Shown in pieces: positions 7,874 through 15,376 of a stretch of DNA of 64,000 nucleotides. Made by a program: the position numbers and the translations under genes. Position 1 is the stretch's first letter, and every line of letters starts with the position of its first letter. Source of the DNA: Nitrospirota bacterium (GTDB lineage: Bacteria; Nitrospirota; Thermodesulfovibrionia; Thermodesulfovibrionales; UBA6898); assembly GCA_021825365.1 (NCBI GenBank), contig JAKAHR010000004.1, positions 1 to 64,000 on the forward strand. Direction: 5' to 3'. The notes beneath the pieces were generated by a model that did no database searches, was not told where the DNA came from, and worked only from the letters and a program-made list of their open reading frames with translations.

Positions 7874-8695
7874 CTATCGTCCGCGCTCAAGCCCCTCCTG
7901 CTTGTCCTGATGGGACTGGCCGCCCTTTTGGCCGCCTCCAGGCTTCTGGCCCATGCCCGGCTTCTGGCCGGAGCCGCCCAGTTTCTCGCCTCCGCCGCCG
8001 GCCCTCCGGTCGCCGCGATCCACCGCCTGACCGCTCTTATGCTGTTGCTGCTGCCGCGGGTCCTGACGCTGCACCTTCGGGCCGCTGTCATGCTTGGGCC
8101 CGCCGCTTCCATACTTCTGGCTGTCATGCTTGGGCCCGCCGCCGCTGTGCGTGTCATACCTCTGGCCATCACGCCTCCGGTCGTCATGCCTCGGCCCTCC
8201 GTCGTGCTGCACATGAGGCTTGTACTCTCCGGAATGGCGTCTCCTCTCATGCTCCCTGAACTCGTGCTTGTACCAGTCGTACCGGTTCCAGTGCCTCCCC
8301 CTGTCCCAGTCCCGCCAGTGGGAATGAAGATCCCCGTAGGGCACCCGGTGATACCCCGGCGGCAGGTGGAGATAATAATCCGGCGGAACACCAAGCACGT
8401 AACGGGGCACACGCGACCTCACGATGTAGCCCCAGGGACCGTCATAACTGCGGGCCCGGAACCAGTGGCCGTCGTGGAGGCGGTACCAAAAGCCGCCGTA
8501 GAAGTAAACACCCAACATGTCCGGCACCATATACACATATGCTCCCGCACCCGGCACGACCACCATCTCGGGCGGTTCCTCAAAGAGAAGGGGCGGGGGA
8601 ACTCCGATGTTGATGCTCACATCCACACCCGCCTGGGCAAGAGAAGCGCTCATGACGACACACAGACAAAAAAACAGACTCACGATCTTCTTCAT
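7874..8695 (-). CDS. exported protein with His/Gly-rich tail
   Basis: 273 residues, function unknown. A signal peptide (VSLFFCLCVVMSASLAQA) is followed by a ~110-residue domain rich in Tyr, Trp and Gly (GAYVYMVPDMLGVYFYGGFWYR, then DGHWFRARSYDGPWGYI). I have seen similar blocks in small secreted proteins of Proteobacteria and Nitrospirota with no assigned role. From about residue 150 the chain is low-complexity, with many His, Arg, Asp and Gly and repeated GGPKHDS units, ending in a Gly/Gln/Lys-rich tail. Such a tail could bind metal ions or polyanions (inference). The ATG at 8695 is preferred over a GTG three codons earlier because AGGAGG is 8 bases upstream. Confidence 0.75.
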   Translation of the reverse strand: MKKIVSLFFCLCVVMSASLAQAGVDVSINIGVPPPLLFEEPPEMVVVPGAGAYVYMVPDMLGVYFYGGFWYRLHDGHWFRARSYDGPWGYIVRSRVPRYVLGVPPDYYLHLPPGYHRVPYGDLHSHWRDWDRGRHWNRYDWYKHEFREHERRRHSGEYKPHVQHDGGPRHDDRRRDGQRYDTHSGGGPKHDSQKYGSGGPKHDSGPKVQRQDPRQQQQHKSGQAVDRGDRRAGGGGEKLGGSGQKPGMGQKPGGGQKGGQSHQDKQEGLERGR

Positions 8696-8777
8696 GAAAT
8701 GCACCTCCTCAGGGTTATTTGATTTTCATCGGCATGATCTGCATCTTTCCTTCTTGTGCAAAGCGCCATCTGAAGAC

Positions 8778-8783
8778 ATTATA
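8778..8783 (-). promoter_or_regulatory. -10 element upstream of the His-rich protein gene
   Basis: A perfect TATAAT on the minus strand, with only a poor -35 (TGGCGA, 17 bases up). The leader would be about 75 bases and ends in a strong AGGAGG site. Confidence 0.4.
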
Positions 8784-8864
8784 AAGAATATCAGGATTTC
8801 TCGCCAGAGCATCACGCCGGCCGCACCTCAGGAATCAGGGCGGCACGGCAAAAAAATGCTCCGT

Positions 8865-9779
8865 TCAGCCGTCCTTCGACGGGCCGTACCTGGTCAATGC
8901 AGGGTCAACGGACCGCCTCCTGATCGAGAAGAAGACGCCGATCACCATGACGGCGATCCCGATCCATTGATGACGTGTTACCGGCTCCCGGAACACCCCG
9001 ATGAGAAGGATCAGGCTGAAGAGAGGAAAGGTCATGCCGAGTGATATCGCCTTTGAGATATCCAGCCGGCTGAGCGCCTCATACCAGATGATCTTCCCGA
9101 CACCGAGGAGGACGAGGCCGGTGAAGAGCAGCGTCATCCATTCCCGGGAGACGATATCAGCCATCCCGGTCCGCCTTTCAAACAGCAGCGCAAGGGGAAG
9201 CATGAAAAGCCCACCGAGAAAAAACCGCACGAAGAGGATGGTCGAGGCGGATACCTGGCGGAGGGCCCTTTTCGCATAATAATTCCCGACAGGATACGTG
9301 GCGGTGCTGGCGATGACGAGCAGGTCGCCGGCGTTCAGCCGGAACCCGCCGTTATACAGGATCAGCGCAGAGCCGGCGAAGACGCCCGAGGCTCCGATCA
9401 GTTTTTCGGCTGTCGTCTTTTCCCCGATCAGGGGCGTAAACAGGAGGGTGAAGATGATCTCCGAGAGCAGGAGCAGGGAGGTGTTTATCCCTGATGTCAT
9501 GCTCGATCCGGTGAAGAACAGGGTATAGGGAACGATGACGATGCAGAGGGTGATCATCAGCAGCGAGGCGTATGCCTCCTTTTTTGCAAGTTCGGAGATC
9601 CTCCCCTTGAACACCGTATAGATGAATGAGCCGAGAGCAGCCAGCAGGGTCGCCAGGGCGGCAAATGTCAGGGGAGGGATTTCATGAGAGGCGCGATTGA
9701 CGACCACCGGGAACATCCCCCACAGGGCGGCGCTGATGAGGACGAGAAGTACGCCCTTCTTTTCCCGGTCATCGGCCAT
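8865..9779 (-). CDS. EamA/DMT-family transporter
   Basis: 304 residues with ten predicted membrane helices in two homologous halves, the standard layout of the drug/metabolite transporter superfamily. The first helix pair starts GVLLVLISAALWGMFPVVVNR and the second half restarts near residue 150 (DLLVIASTATYPVGNYYAKRA, in two pieces). The substrate cannot be predicted. The stop lies about 85 bp above the His-rich protein's promoter region, and its own start is 27 bp below the nadC stop, so it is probably the end of the valS-nadC transcript. Confidence 0.88.
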   Translation of the reverse strand: MADDREKKGVLLVLISAALWGMFPVVVNRASHEIPPLTFAALATLLAALGSFIYTVFKGRISELAKKEAYASLLMITLCIVIVPYTLFFTGSSMTSGINTSLLLLSEIIFTLLFTPLIGEKTTAEKLIGASGVFAGSALILYNGGFRLNAGDLLVIASTATYPVGNYYAKRALRQVSASTILFVRFFLGGLFMLPLALLFERRTGMADIVSREWMTLLFTGLVLLGVGKIIWYEALSRLDISKAISLGMTFPLFSLILLIGVFREPVTRHQWIGIAVMVIGVFFSIRRRSVDPALTRYGPSKDG

Positions 9780-9806
9780 GGGAGTTGTGTGACGGGCCGG
9801 GAAGGC

Positions 9807-10640
9807 CTACTTTACGATCTTCATGCTGATGTCGGCCGCCGTGACGGAATGGGTGAGTGCCCCGACGGAGATAAGGTCAACGCCGGTCTCGGCGATCTCG
9901 CGGATGTTCTGCAGCCCGACGTTTCCGGAGGCCTCGAGGGTGACGCGTCCCGAGGCGATCCTCACCGCCTCCGCCATCGCCGGGGCCGTCATGTTGTCGA
10001 GCATCACGATGTCCGCTCCGGCATCGATCGCCTCCTGCAGTTCCTTGAGGTTTTCGACCTCCACCTCGATCCGGGCAAGGTGATGGCCGGCCTCGGCAAG
10101 ACGCACCGCCTCGACGATGCTCCCCACCTCTTCGATATGGTTATCCTTGATGAGGATGCCGTCAAAGAGGCCGTACCGGTGATTCGAGCCTCCGCCCGTC
10201 CTGACCGCGTATTTCTCCATGAACCGCAGGCCCGGCGACGTCTTCCTTGTATCGACGATCCTCGCCTTCGTACCCCGCACCGCGTCGACGTACTGGGCCG
10301 TGAGGGTGGCGATGCCGGAAAGCCGCTGGAGGATATTGAGGCTCACCCGCTCCCCTGCGAGGAGCGCCCGCGTCTTGCCCGCGACCTCGGCAAGCACGTC
10401 GCCTTTGGAAATCTTCGCCCCTTCGTGAAAGAAGATGCTGAAGGATATGGTGCGGTCGAGGATGCGGAAGACCTCCTCGGCAAACGGCATGCCGGCGAGG
10501 ATGAAATTGCCCTTCGCGATGTAGAGTGCCCGGGCCTCGTTGTCCTCGGGCACGAGGAGAGAGGAGGTTATGTCGCCATGGCCGATGTCCTCTTCAATCG
10601 CATTCCGGATTGTCTCGACAACGGACGAAGGGATATCCAC
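9807..10640 (-). CDS. nadC: nicotinate-nucleotide pyrophosphorylase (carboxylating)
   Basis: NadC (quinolinate phosphoribosyltransferase) turns quinolinate and PRPP into nicotinate mononucleotide, CO2 and PPi in de novo NAD synthesis. 277 residues, the normal size. Family motifs: EDIGHGDITS near residue 14, GERVSLNILQRLSGIAT, the PRPP/quinolinate-binding DTRKTSPGLRFMEKYAVRTGG, DGILIKDNH, IEVEVENLKE and VDLISVGALTHS. GTG start, 6 bp after the stop of the small anchored protein gene. nadA and nadB are not in the window. Confidence 0.96.
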   Translation of the reverse strand: MDIPSSVVETIRNAIEEDIGHGDITSSLLVPEDNEARALYIAKGNFILAGMPFAEEVFRILDRTISFSIFFHEGAKISKGDVLAEVAGKTRALLAGERVSLNILQRLSGIATLTAQYVDAVRGTKARIVDTRKTSPGLRFMEKYAVRTGGGSNHRYGLFDGILIKDNHIEEVGSIVEAVRLAEAGHHLARIEVEVENLKELQEAIDAGADIVMLDNMTAPAMAEAVRIASGRVTLEASGNVGLQNIREIAETGVDLISVGALTHSVTAADISMKIVK

Positions 10641-10646
10641 GGGCCC

Positions 10647-11129
10647 CTATTTCCTCCTGAAGACAGAAAGGAGTCCCCAGACTCCGCCCATCACCGCGCC
10701 GACCGCGAGGGCCGACTTCCAGTCGAGGAGGGTCGTGATGCTGCCTTCCATGTTCTTGGCGAGCACGATCAGTGCTGCGCTCTTTTCGGCCCTGACCGTG
10801 CCGGCCGCGATGACGCCTGCCGCACTTCTGTTGACGGTAGTCTCGCCACGGGAAAAAGTGAGCTGTGAAAGGGAAAAATTAAGGTTGGTGTTCGCACCGA
10901 TCGTCACGCCGCTGACGCCCTGGTTCAGGTGCACCTCTTCTCCCCGGAGCAGCAACGAAGCCGACTGCGTGGATTCGATCCGGTCGCCGTCGATGCTGAG
11001 CGCGCCGACCTGCTGCATCTCGATGTGGCCGCCCTCCACATTCCGGACCGTGCTCTGGCTTATGTTGATGAACTCGCCCTCGATGATCTCGACGTCCCTT
11101 TCCTGCAGATCCTTCTCTTCCTTACCCAT
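10647..11129 (-). CDS. small C-terminally anchored protein, unknown
   Basis: 160 residues, family not recognised. Residues ~15-125 are a run of short polar strands with a repeating pattern of hydrophobic positions (ISQSTVRNVEGGHIEMQQVGA, in segments, and similar), suggesting a small right-handed beta-helix like bactofilins, without the bactofilin signature. Residues ~137-155 form one membrane helix (ALAVGAVMGGVWGLLSVF) followed by RRK, so the bulk would face the side opposite the C-terminus. The start overlaps the valS stop by 8 bp and has AGGGGG upstream, so it is coupled to valS. It is a real gene by context and codon pattern; function unknown. Confidence 0.7.
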   Translation of the reverse strand: MGKEEKDLQERDVEIIEGEFINISQSTVRNVEGGHIEMQQVGALSIDGDRIESTQSASLLLRGEEVHLNQGVSGVTIGANTNLNFSLSQLTFSRGETTVNRSAAGVIAAGTVRAEKSAALIVLAKNMEGSITTLLDWKSALAVGAVMGGVWGLLSVFRRK

Positions 11130-13797
11130 TGGCTTTTCCCCCTGCCTCCTGGAATTTCCTGATATGCTCCCGTATCCTCTCCTTCTTCTGAAGACACTCG
11201 TCGTATTTCTCTTTTTCCTTTGCCACGACGTCCTGCGGAGCCCTCTTGAGAAAGTCGTCGTTACGGAGCTTCCTGTCCAGCTGGGAAATGGTCTGGTCGA
11301 CCTTCTCCTCTTCCCTCCTCAGTCTATCAATTTCAAGATCTATGTTCAACAGGCCCTCGAGCGGCACGTAGACCTCGACGGAGGTCCGGACAGCCGCGGA
11401 AGCGCCCCGGGGCTTCACAACATCTCCGCCGATTTCAGAAGCAGCCGCCCGCGCCAGCTTCTGCAGGTAGAGGATGTCCTTGCGGAGGATCTCCTCGGCA
11501 TCCGGGGTGAGGGTCTTTATGTGCGCCTTCAACTCAAGTGACGGCGGGAGGTTCAGCTCTCCCCGTATCGTCCGGACCGCCATCACGGTCTCCATGAGCA
11601 CGGACATCTCCTCTTCCGCCCTTTCGTCACGCGGGAGACCCGCGGGGAAGGCGGCGGTCACGATGCTCTTCCCGGTCCCCTTTTCCGCCCGGGTGCCGGG
11701 GATGCTCTGCCAGATCTCTTCCGTGACGTACGGCATGAAGGGATGGAGGAGCCGCAGCGTCTTGTCCAGGACGAAGAGAAGACATCCCCGGACATGCTCC
11801 CTGCCCCCGGCCTCCCCGTAGAGCACCGGCTTCACCATCTCGATATACCAGTCGCAGAGCTCGTGCCAGATGAACTGGTAGAGGGCGCTGGCCGCGTCAT
11901 TGAACCGGTAGTCCCCAAGCGACCTGTTCACCTCCTCGGACGCGGCGGCAAGCCGCGAGAGTATCCAGGCGCTGCCGAGGTCGAGCCCCTTGAGGTCCAT
12001 CCTCTCCGGCACCTGTGCGTCGCCTGCGTTCATGAGGATGAAGCGGGAGGCGTTCCAGAGCTTGTTGACAAAGTGGCGGTATCCCTCCACCCGCTCCTCG
12101 GAGAATTTCACGTCCCTGCCCTGCGCAGCAAAGGCGGCGAGGGTGAAGCGGAAGGCATCGGTTCCGTACTTCTCCATCATGATGAGAGGGTCGATGACAT
12201 TGCCCTTTGACTTGGACATCTTCTGGCCGGAGGCGTCCCTTACCAGGGCATGGATGTAGACGTCCCGGAAAGGGACCTCCCCCCGGAACTTCAGGCCCAT
12301 CATGATCATCCGGGCGACCCAGAAAAAGATGATGTCAAAACCGGTGACAAGGACCGAGGTGGGATAATATTTCTTCAACTCAGGGGTCTGTCCCGGCCAG
12401 CCGAGGGTCGAAAAAGGCCACAGTGCGGAGGAGAACCAGGTGTCGAGCACGTCTTCATCCTGCCGCAGGCCGCCTCCGCATTTGGCGCACCGGTCCGGTG
12501 CCTGCCGCGCGACGATCACCTCGCCGCAGGCATCGCAGTACCAGGCGGGTATGCGGTGGCCCCACCATATCTGGCGCGAGATGCACCAGTCGTTGATATT
12601 CTCCATCCAGGAAAAATAGGTGTTCTCCCAGGATTTCGGCACGATGCTGATCTCTTCCTCGCGTACCGCCCGTATCGCCTCCTCGGCGAGGGGCTTCACC
12701 TTTACATACCACTGCAGGGCGGAGAGGGGCTCGATGACCGTCTTGCACCGGTAGCACTGGCTGATCGCATGGGTGTGCTTCTCCTGCTTTGCAAGGAGGT
12801 CAAGCTCCCTGAGGTCCTTGAGCACCTCCTTGCGGCAGTCATACCGGTCCATGCCCGCGTACTTTTCTCCGGCTTCCCTTGTCATCTTCCCGTCTGGCCC
12901 GATGACGGTGATGAAGTCAAGCGGCGGGCTCTGCCTGCGGGCGATCGCCTCGTCGTTGAAGTCGTGGGCAGGCGTCACCTTCACCGCGCCGGTGCCGAAG
13001 GAGGGATCGACGGCGCTGTCGGCGACGATGAATATCTTCCTTCCGGTCAGGGGGAGGATGAGCTTCTTGCCGATGAACTGCTCGTACCGTTCGTCCTCAG
13101 GGTTCACGGCGACCGCACTGTCGCCGAGCATCGTCTCAGGCCGTGTCGTGGCGACGACGACATGACCGCTTCCGTCTTCCAGGGGATACTTGATGTAGGT
13201 GAGTCTCCCCTCGACCTCCTCGTGCTCCACCTCGATGTCCGAAAGGGCGGTATGGCACCGGGGGCACCAGTTGATGAGCCGGTTGTCGCGATAGATGAGT
13301 CCCTGCTCATGGAGGCTGACGAAGACCTCGATCACCGCCTCGGAAAGCCCCTTATCCAGGGTGAAACGCTCCCGGGACCAGTCGCACGAGGCCCCGAGCC
13401 GCTTCAGCTGATGGATGATCCTGCCGCCGTATTCGGCCTTCCACTTCCAGACACGCTCGATGAACGCCTCCCTGCCGAGCCAGTGGCGGTCGACCCCTTC
13501 GGTGGCGAGCTGTCTCTCCACCACGTTTTGCGTGGCGATGCCCGCGTGGTCCATGCCCGGCACCCAGAGGACATTGTACCCGAGCATGCGCTTCCAGCGG
13601 ATCAGGACATCCTGAAGGGTGGTATTGAGCGCATGCCCCATGTGGAGAGAGCCGGTCACATTGGGGGGGGGGATGACGATGGAATATGCCTCGCCGCCGG
13701 AGTCCGGGTCAGCAACAAAATACTTGCCGGAGATCCAGTAATCGTACCACTTTTCCTCTACGCCCTGCGGGTTATATCCTTTTGTCAGCTCTGCCAT
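11122..13797 (-). CDS. valS: valyl-tRNA synthetase
   Basis: Charges tRNA-Val. 891 residues, typical for bacterial ValRS. Class I signatures: HMGH in PPNVTGSLHMGHALN (residues ~44-58) and KMSKS in GQKMSKSKGN (~530). There is an editing (CP1) domain between them, a zinc-knuckle-like CDACGEV...CAKCGG, and a C-terminal coiled-coil tail (DLEIDRLRREEEKVDQ) that binds tRNA. The codons for the PPP before the HIGH box create a C10 run (see findings). It starts the leftward valS - small protein - nadC - transporter run and lies 64 bp below a terminator. Confidence 0.98.
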   Translation of the reverse strand: MAELTKGYNPQGVEEKWYDYWISGKYFVADPDSGGEAYSIVIPPPNVTGSLHMGHALNTTLQDVLIRWKRMLGYNVLWVPGMDHAGIATQNVVERQLATEGVDRHWLGREAFIERVWKWKAEYGGRIIHQLKRLGASCDWSRERFTLDKGLSEAVIEVFVSLHEQGLIYRDNRLINWCPRCHTALSDIEVEHEEVEGRLTYIKYPLEDGSGHVVVATTRPETMLGDSAVAVNPEDERYEQFIGKKLILPLTGRKIFIVADSAVDPSFGTGAVKVTPAHDFNDEAIARRQSPPLDFITVIGPDGKMTREAGEKYAGMDRYDCRKEVLKDLRELDLLAKQEKHTHAISQCYRCKTVIEPLSALQWYVKVKPLAEEAIRAVREEEISIVPKSWENTYFSWMENINDWCISRQIWWGHRIPAWYCDACGEVIVARQAPDRCAKCGGGLRQDEDVLDTWFSSALWPFSTLGWPGQTPELKKYYPTSVLVTGFDIIFFWVARMIMMGLKFRGEVPFRDVYIHALVRDASGQKMSKSKGNVIDPLIMMEKYGTDAFRFTLAAFAAQGRDVKFSEERVEGYRHFVNKLWNASRFILMNAGDAQVPERMDLKGLDLGSAWILSRLAAASEEVNRSLGDYRFNDAASALYQFIWHELCDWYIEMVKPVLYGEAGGREHVRGCLLFVLDKTLRLLHPFMPYVTEEIWQSIPGTRAEKGTGKSIVTAAFPAGLPRDERAEEEMSVLMETVMAVRTIRGELNLPPSLELKAHIKTLTPDAEEILRKDILYLQKLARAAASEIGGDVVKPRGASAAVRTSVEVYVPLEGLLNIDLEIDRLRREEEKVDQTISQLDRKLRNDDFLKRAPQDVVAKEKEKYDECLQKKERIREHIRKFQEAGGKANG

Positions 13798-13810
13798 AAC
13801 AAAGAAAGAC

Positions 13811-13835
13811 GGGGAATCGGTCTGACCTTTTCCCC
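13811..13835 (-). terminator. Rho-independent-like terminator of the response-regulator gene
   Basis: On the minus strand a GGGGAA/TTCCCC stem, with a GGTC/GACC core inside the loop, is followed by GTCTTTCTTTG. It sits 27 bp past the stop of the response-regulator gene and just ahead of valS. Confidence 0.6.
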
Positions 13836-13861
13836 GCCCGTTCGTTCATCCTATCGGTATT

Positions 13862-14911
13862 TTAAAACTCTGCCTTGATCTTCTCTATCTCTTTGGTGAT
13901 TATCGTTGAGGCCAGATCAGGGACCGTCTCCCAGATCACCTTTTCGATCTCCTTTGCGAGGGATGAAAAAGCGCCCTTCATCGTCTCCCTGACCACCTTC
14001 TCGACCAGTTCAGGGGCCACCTCCCAGAGGACCTTGTCTATCGAGTCCTTCATGGCAGGCGCCAGGGAGGCCAGAAGCGCGTCCTTTATATCGACGCCGG
14101 CGAGAAAGGCCGCGACCCTTTCGTCTACAGACTTCCTGAATATCGCCTCAAGCTCTTCCCTGCCCGGCAGGGCGACTTCAGGAGCAGCATGTTCACGGAC
14201 CGGCTGAGACGGCGCAATCCGCGATATCGGTTCGCGTGCGGGCTCTATATGGACAGGTTCCGGAACCACAAACTTTTCGGGTTCTGCCTCTGCAAACGCC
14301 TCGAGTGCCGGTGCAGCCTCCTCCTCGCCAAGTTCAAACGCCTCGATGCCTGTCGCCTCTTCCTCCGCCACTCCGGCAGCGACCGCCTCGGAGCCGGCGG
14401 GGATGTCCTCCATCGCCCAGAGGTCTTCCTCAGCGGATGCGACCTCAACCCCCTCGGCCGTAACCGCCTCAGCCTCTTCCGCGAGCTCAACAGCCTCGAG
14501 GCCTGCATCTTCATCTGCAACCGTCGCTTCCTCTGCTGAAGTCGCCATGGTGAGGGCGGCGTTTATCTTGCTGATGAGTTCCTGGGATTCAAAGGGCTTG
14601 ACCACCGAGTCGTCGGCCCCTACCTGTCTGGCCAGTTCCTCGTCGATAGGCTCAAATGCGCCTGCAAGGAGGATGACCGGGACCATCGCCGTATCGGGGT
14701 TCTGTTTGATCTTCTCGCAAAGCTGGTACCCGTTGACCTTCGGCATGTCTATGTCCGCAAGGATGATGTCAGGCCGGAAGATGGCAGCAGCCCTGAGGGC
14801 GTCATCGCCGTTGCTTACGGACTTGATCTCAAAGTCCTCTTCAGCAAGAACCAGTTCCACGACCTTCTGAATCGTGATGCTGTCATCCGCAAGCAACAGT
14901 CTGTGAGCCAT
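13862..14911 (-). CDS. response regulator with long Ala/Glu-rich extension
   Basis: 349 residues. A CheY-like receiver fills residues 1-120: ADDS acidic pair near 9-10, phospho-acceptor Asp in IILADIDMP (~55), and the conserved Lys in VVKPF (~105). Residues ~125-235 are a disordered, strongly acidic Ala/Glu/Val-rich linker. The last ~100 residues contain two similar amphipathic helices (LWEVAPELVEKVVRETM and VIWETVPDLASTIITKE), perhaps for oligomerisation or partner binding. There is no DNA-binding or enzymatic output domain. This layout occurs in gliding/pili-related regulators and in Nitrospirota and Myxococcota proteins; the partner is unknown. It has its own promoter and terminator, so it is monocistronic. 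Confidence 0.85.
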   Translation of the reverse strand: MAHRLLLADDSITIQKVVELVLAEEDFEIKSVSNGDDALRAAAIFRPDIILADIDMPKVNGYQLCEKIKQNPDTAMVPVILLAGAFEPIDEELARQVGADDSVVKPFESQELISKINAALTMATSAEEATVADEDAGLEAVELAEEAEAVTAEGVEVASAEEDLWAMEDIPAGSEAVAAGVAEEEATGIEAFELGEEEAAPALEAFAEAEPEKFVVPEPVHIEPAREPISRIAPSQPVREHAAPEVALPGREELEAIFRKSVDERVAAFLAGVDIKDALLASLAPAMKDSIDKVLWEVAPELVEKVVRETMKGAFSSLAKEIEKVIWETVPDLASTIITKEIEKIKAEF

Positions 14912-14938
14912 CCTCCACCTCTTTAACGTATTTGGGAA

Positions 14939-14967
14939 ATTGTACTGTTACGTGCCGAAAAAATCAA
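14939..14967 (-). promoter_or_regulatory. sigma-70 promoter of the response-regulator gene
   Basis: Minus strand TTGATT (14967-14962), 17-base spacer, TACAAT (14944-14939). The leader is about 20 bases, with a GGTGGAGG ribosome site before the ATG at 14911. Confidence 0.68.
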
Positions 14968-14995
14968 GACTATTCTATAGTTTCAGGCTGCATCG

Positions 14996-15013
14996 GCTGA
15001 ACGACCGTTCAGC
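14996..15013 (-). repeat. 8-bp inverted repeat between fmdB-type gene and next promoter
   Basis: GCTGAACG and CGTTCAGC separated by two bases form a perfect inverted repeat 14 bp past the stop of the zinc-ribbon gene. It could be a weak terminator (no T-run) or an operator for the response-regulator promoter about 30 bp away. The sequence cannot decide between them. Confidence 0.45.
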
Positions 15014-15026
15014 AGGAAGAGGTCCC

Positions 15027-15224
15027 TCAGCCGCCTCCGCCGAACCCTCCCGACGACGGGGAAAAACCGCCGTCAGAGCTGGAACAGCAGAACGACGAGA
15101 CGAGTTTTCTGACCTTTGCCGAGGAACACCGGGGGCAGCTGGCTTCCTTTTCGGATGCAGACATCTTCTGCAGGAGGGCGAACCTCTCGTTGCACGACAG
15201 GCATATATACTCGTAAATCGGCAT
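15027..15224 (-). CDS. FmdB-type zinc-ribbon protein
   Basis: 65 residues. Begins MPIYEYIC, the family hallmark, with CLSC and CPRC pairs (~residues 8-11 and 34-37) forming one zinc ribbon. A Ser/Gly-rich tail (GGFSPSSGGFGGGG) ends the chain, as in many members. FmdB-family proteins are putative regulators with no settled function. The ATG at 15224 is chosen over one two codons upstream because all family members start with MP(I/T)YEY and AGGAG lies upstream. Monocistronic, with a strong promoter divergent from the radical SAM gene. Confidence 0.9.
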   Translation of the reverse strand: MPIYEYICLSCNERFALLQKMSASEKEASCPRCSSAKVRKLVSSFCCSSSDGGFSPSSGGFGGGG

Positions 15225-15264
15225 AATCACTCCTTCTTCAAAACAGTTTCGAGAATCTATAACT

Positions 15265-15294
15265 ATTTTATCCCTGCCAACAGATACCTGTCAA
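15265..15294 (-). promoter_or_regulatory. sigma-70 promoter of the zinc-ribbon gene
   Basis: Minus strand TTGACA (15294-15289), 18-base spacer, TAAAAT (15270-15265); leader about 34 bases ending in AGGAGTGATT before the ATG. Confidence 0.72.
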
Positions 15295-15342
15295 TGGATA
15301 CGCGCAGCGTCCGCGCAGGGGTGTTCTCTCCCGTTTGCGAGG

Positions 15343-15370
15343 TTTACAAACCGGACCCTGCTGCTATAAT
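15343..15370 (+). promoter_or_regulatory. promoter abutting the radical SAM gene
   Basis: TTTACA (15343-15348), 16-base spacer, TATAAT (15365-15370) preceded by TGC (extended -10). The ATG follows the hexamer by exactly six bases, so transcription should begin at or next to the start codon. Confidence 0.7.
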
Positions 15371-15376
15371 GGGCCT

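Noticed and set aside
9684-10868. Open frame on the plus strand opposite nadC
   Set aside because: Shadow of nadC and its neighbours; no ribosome site or motif.
12250-13878. Long open frame (over 500 codons) antisense to valS
   Set aside because: It is a GC-rich shadow of valS, whose motifs and length are unequivocal; the antisense protein has no family features.
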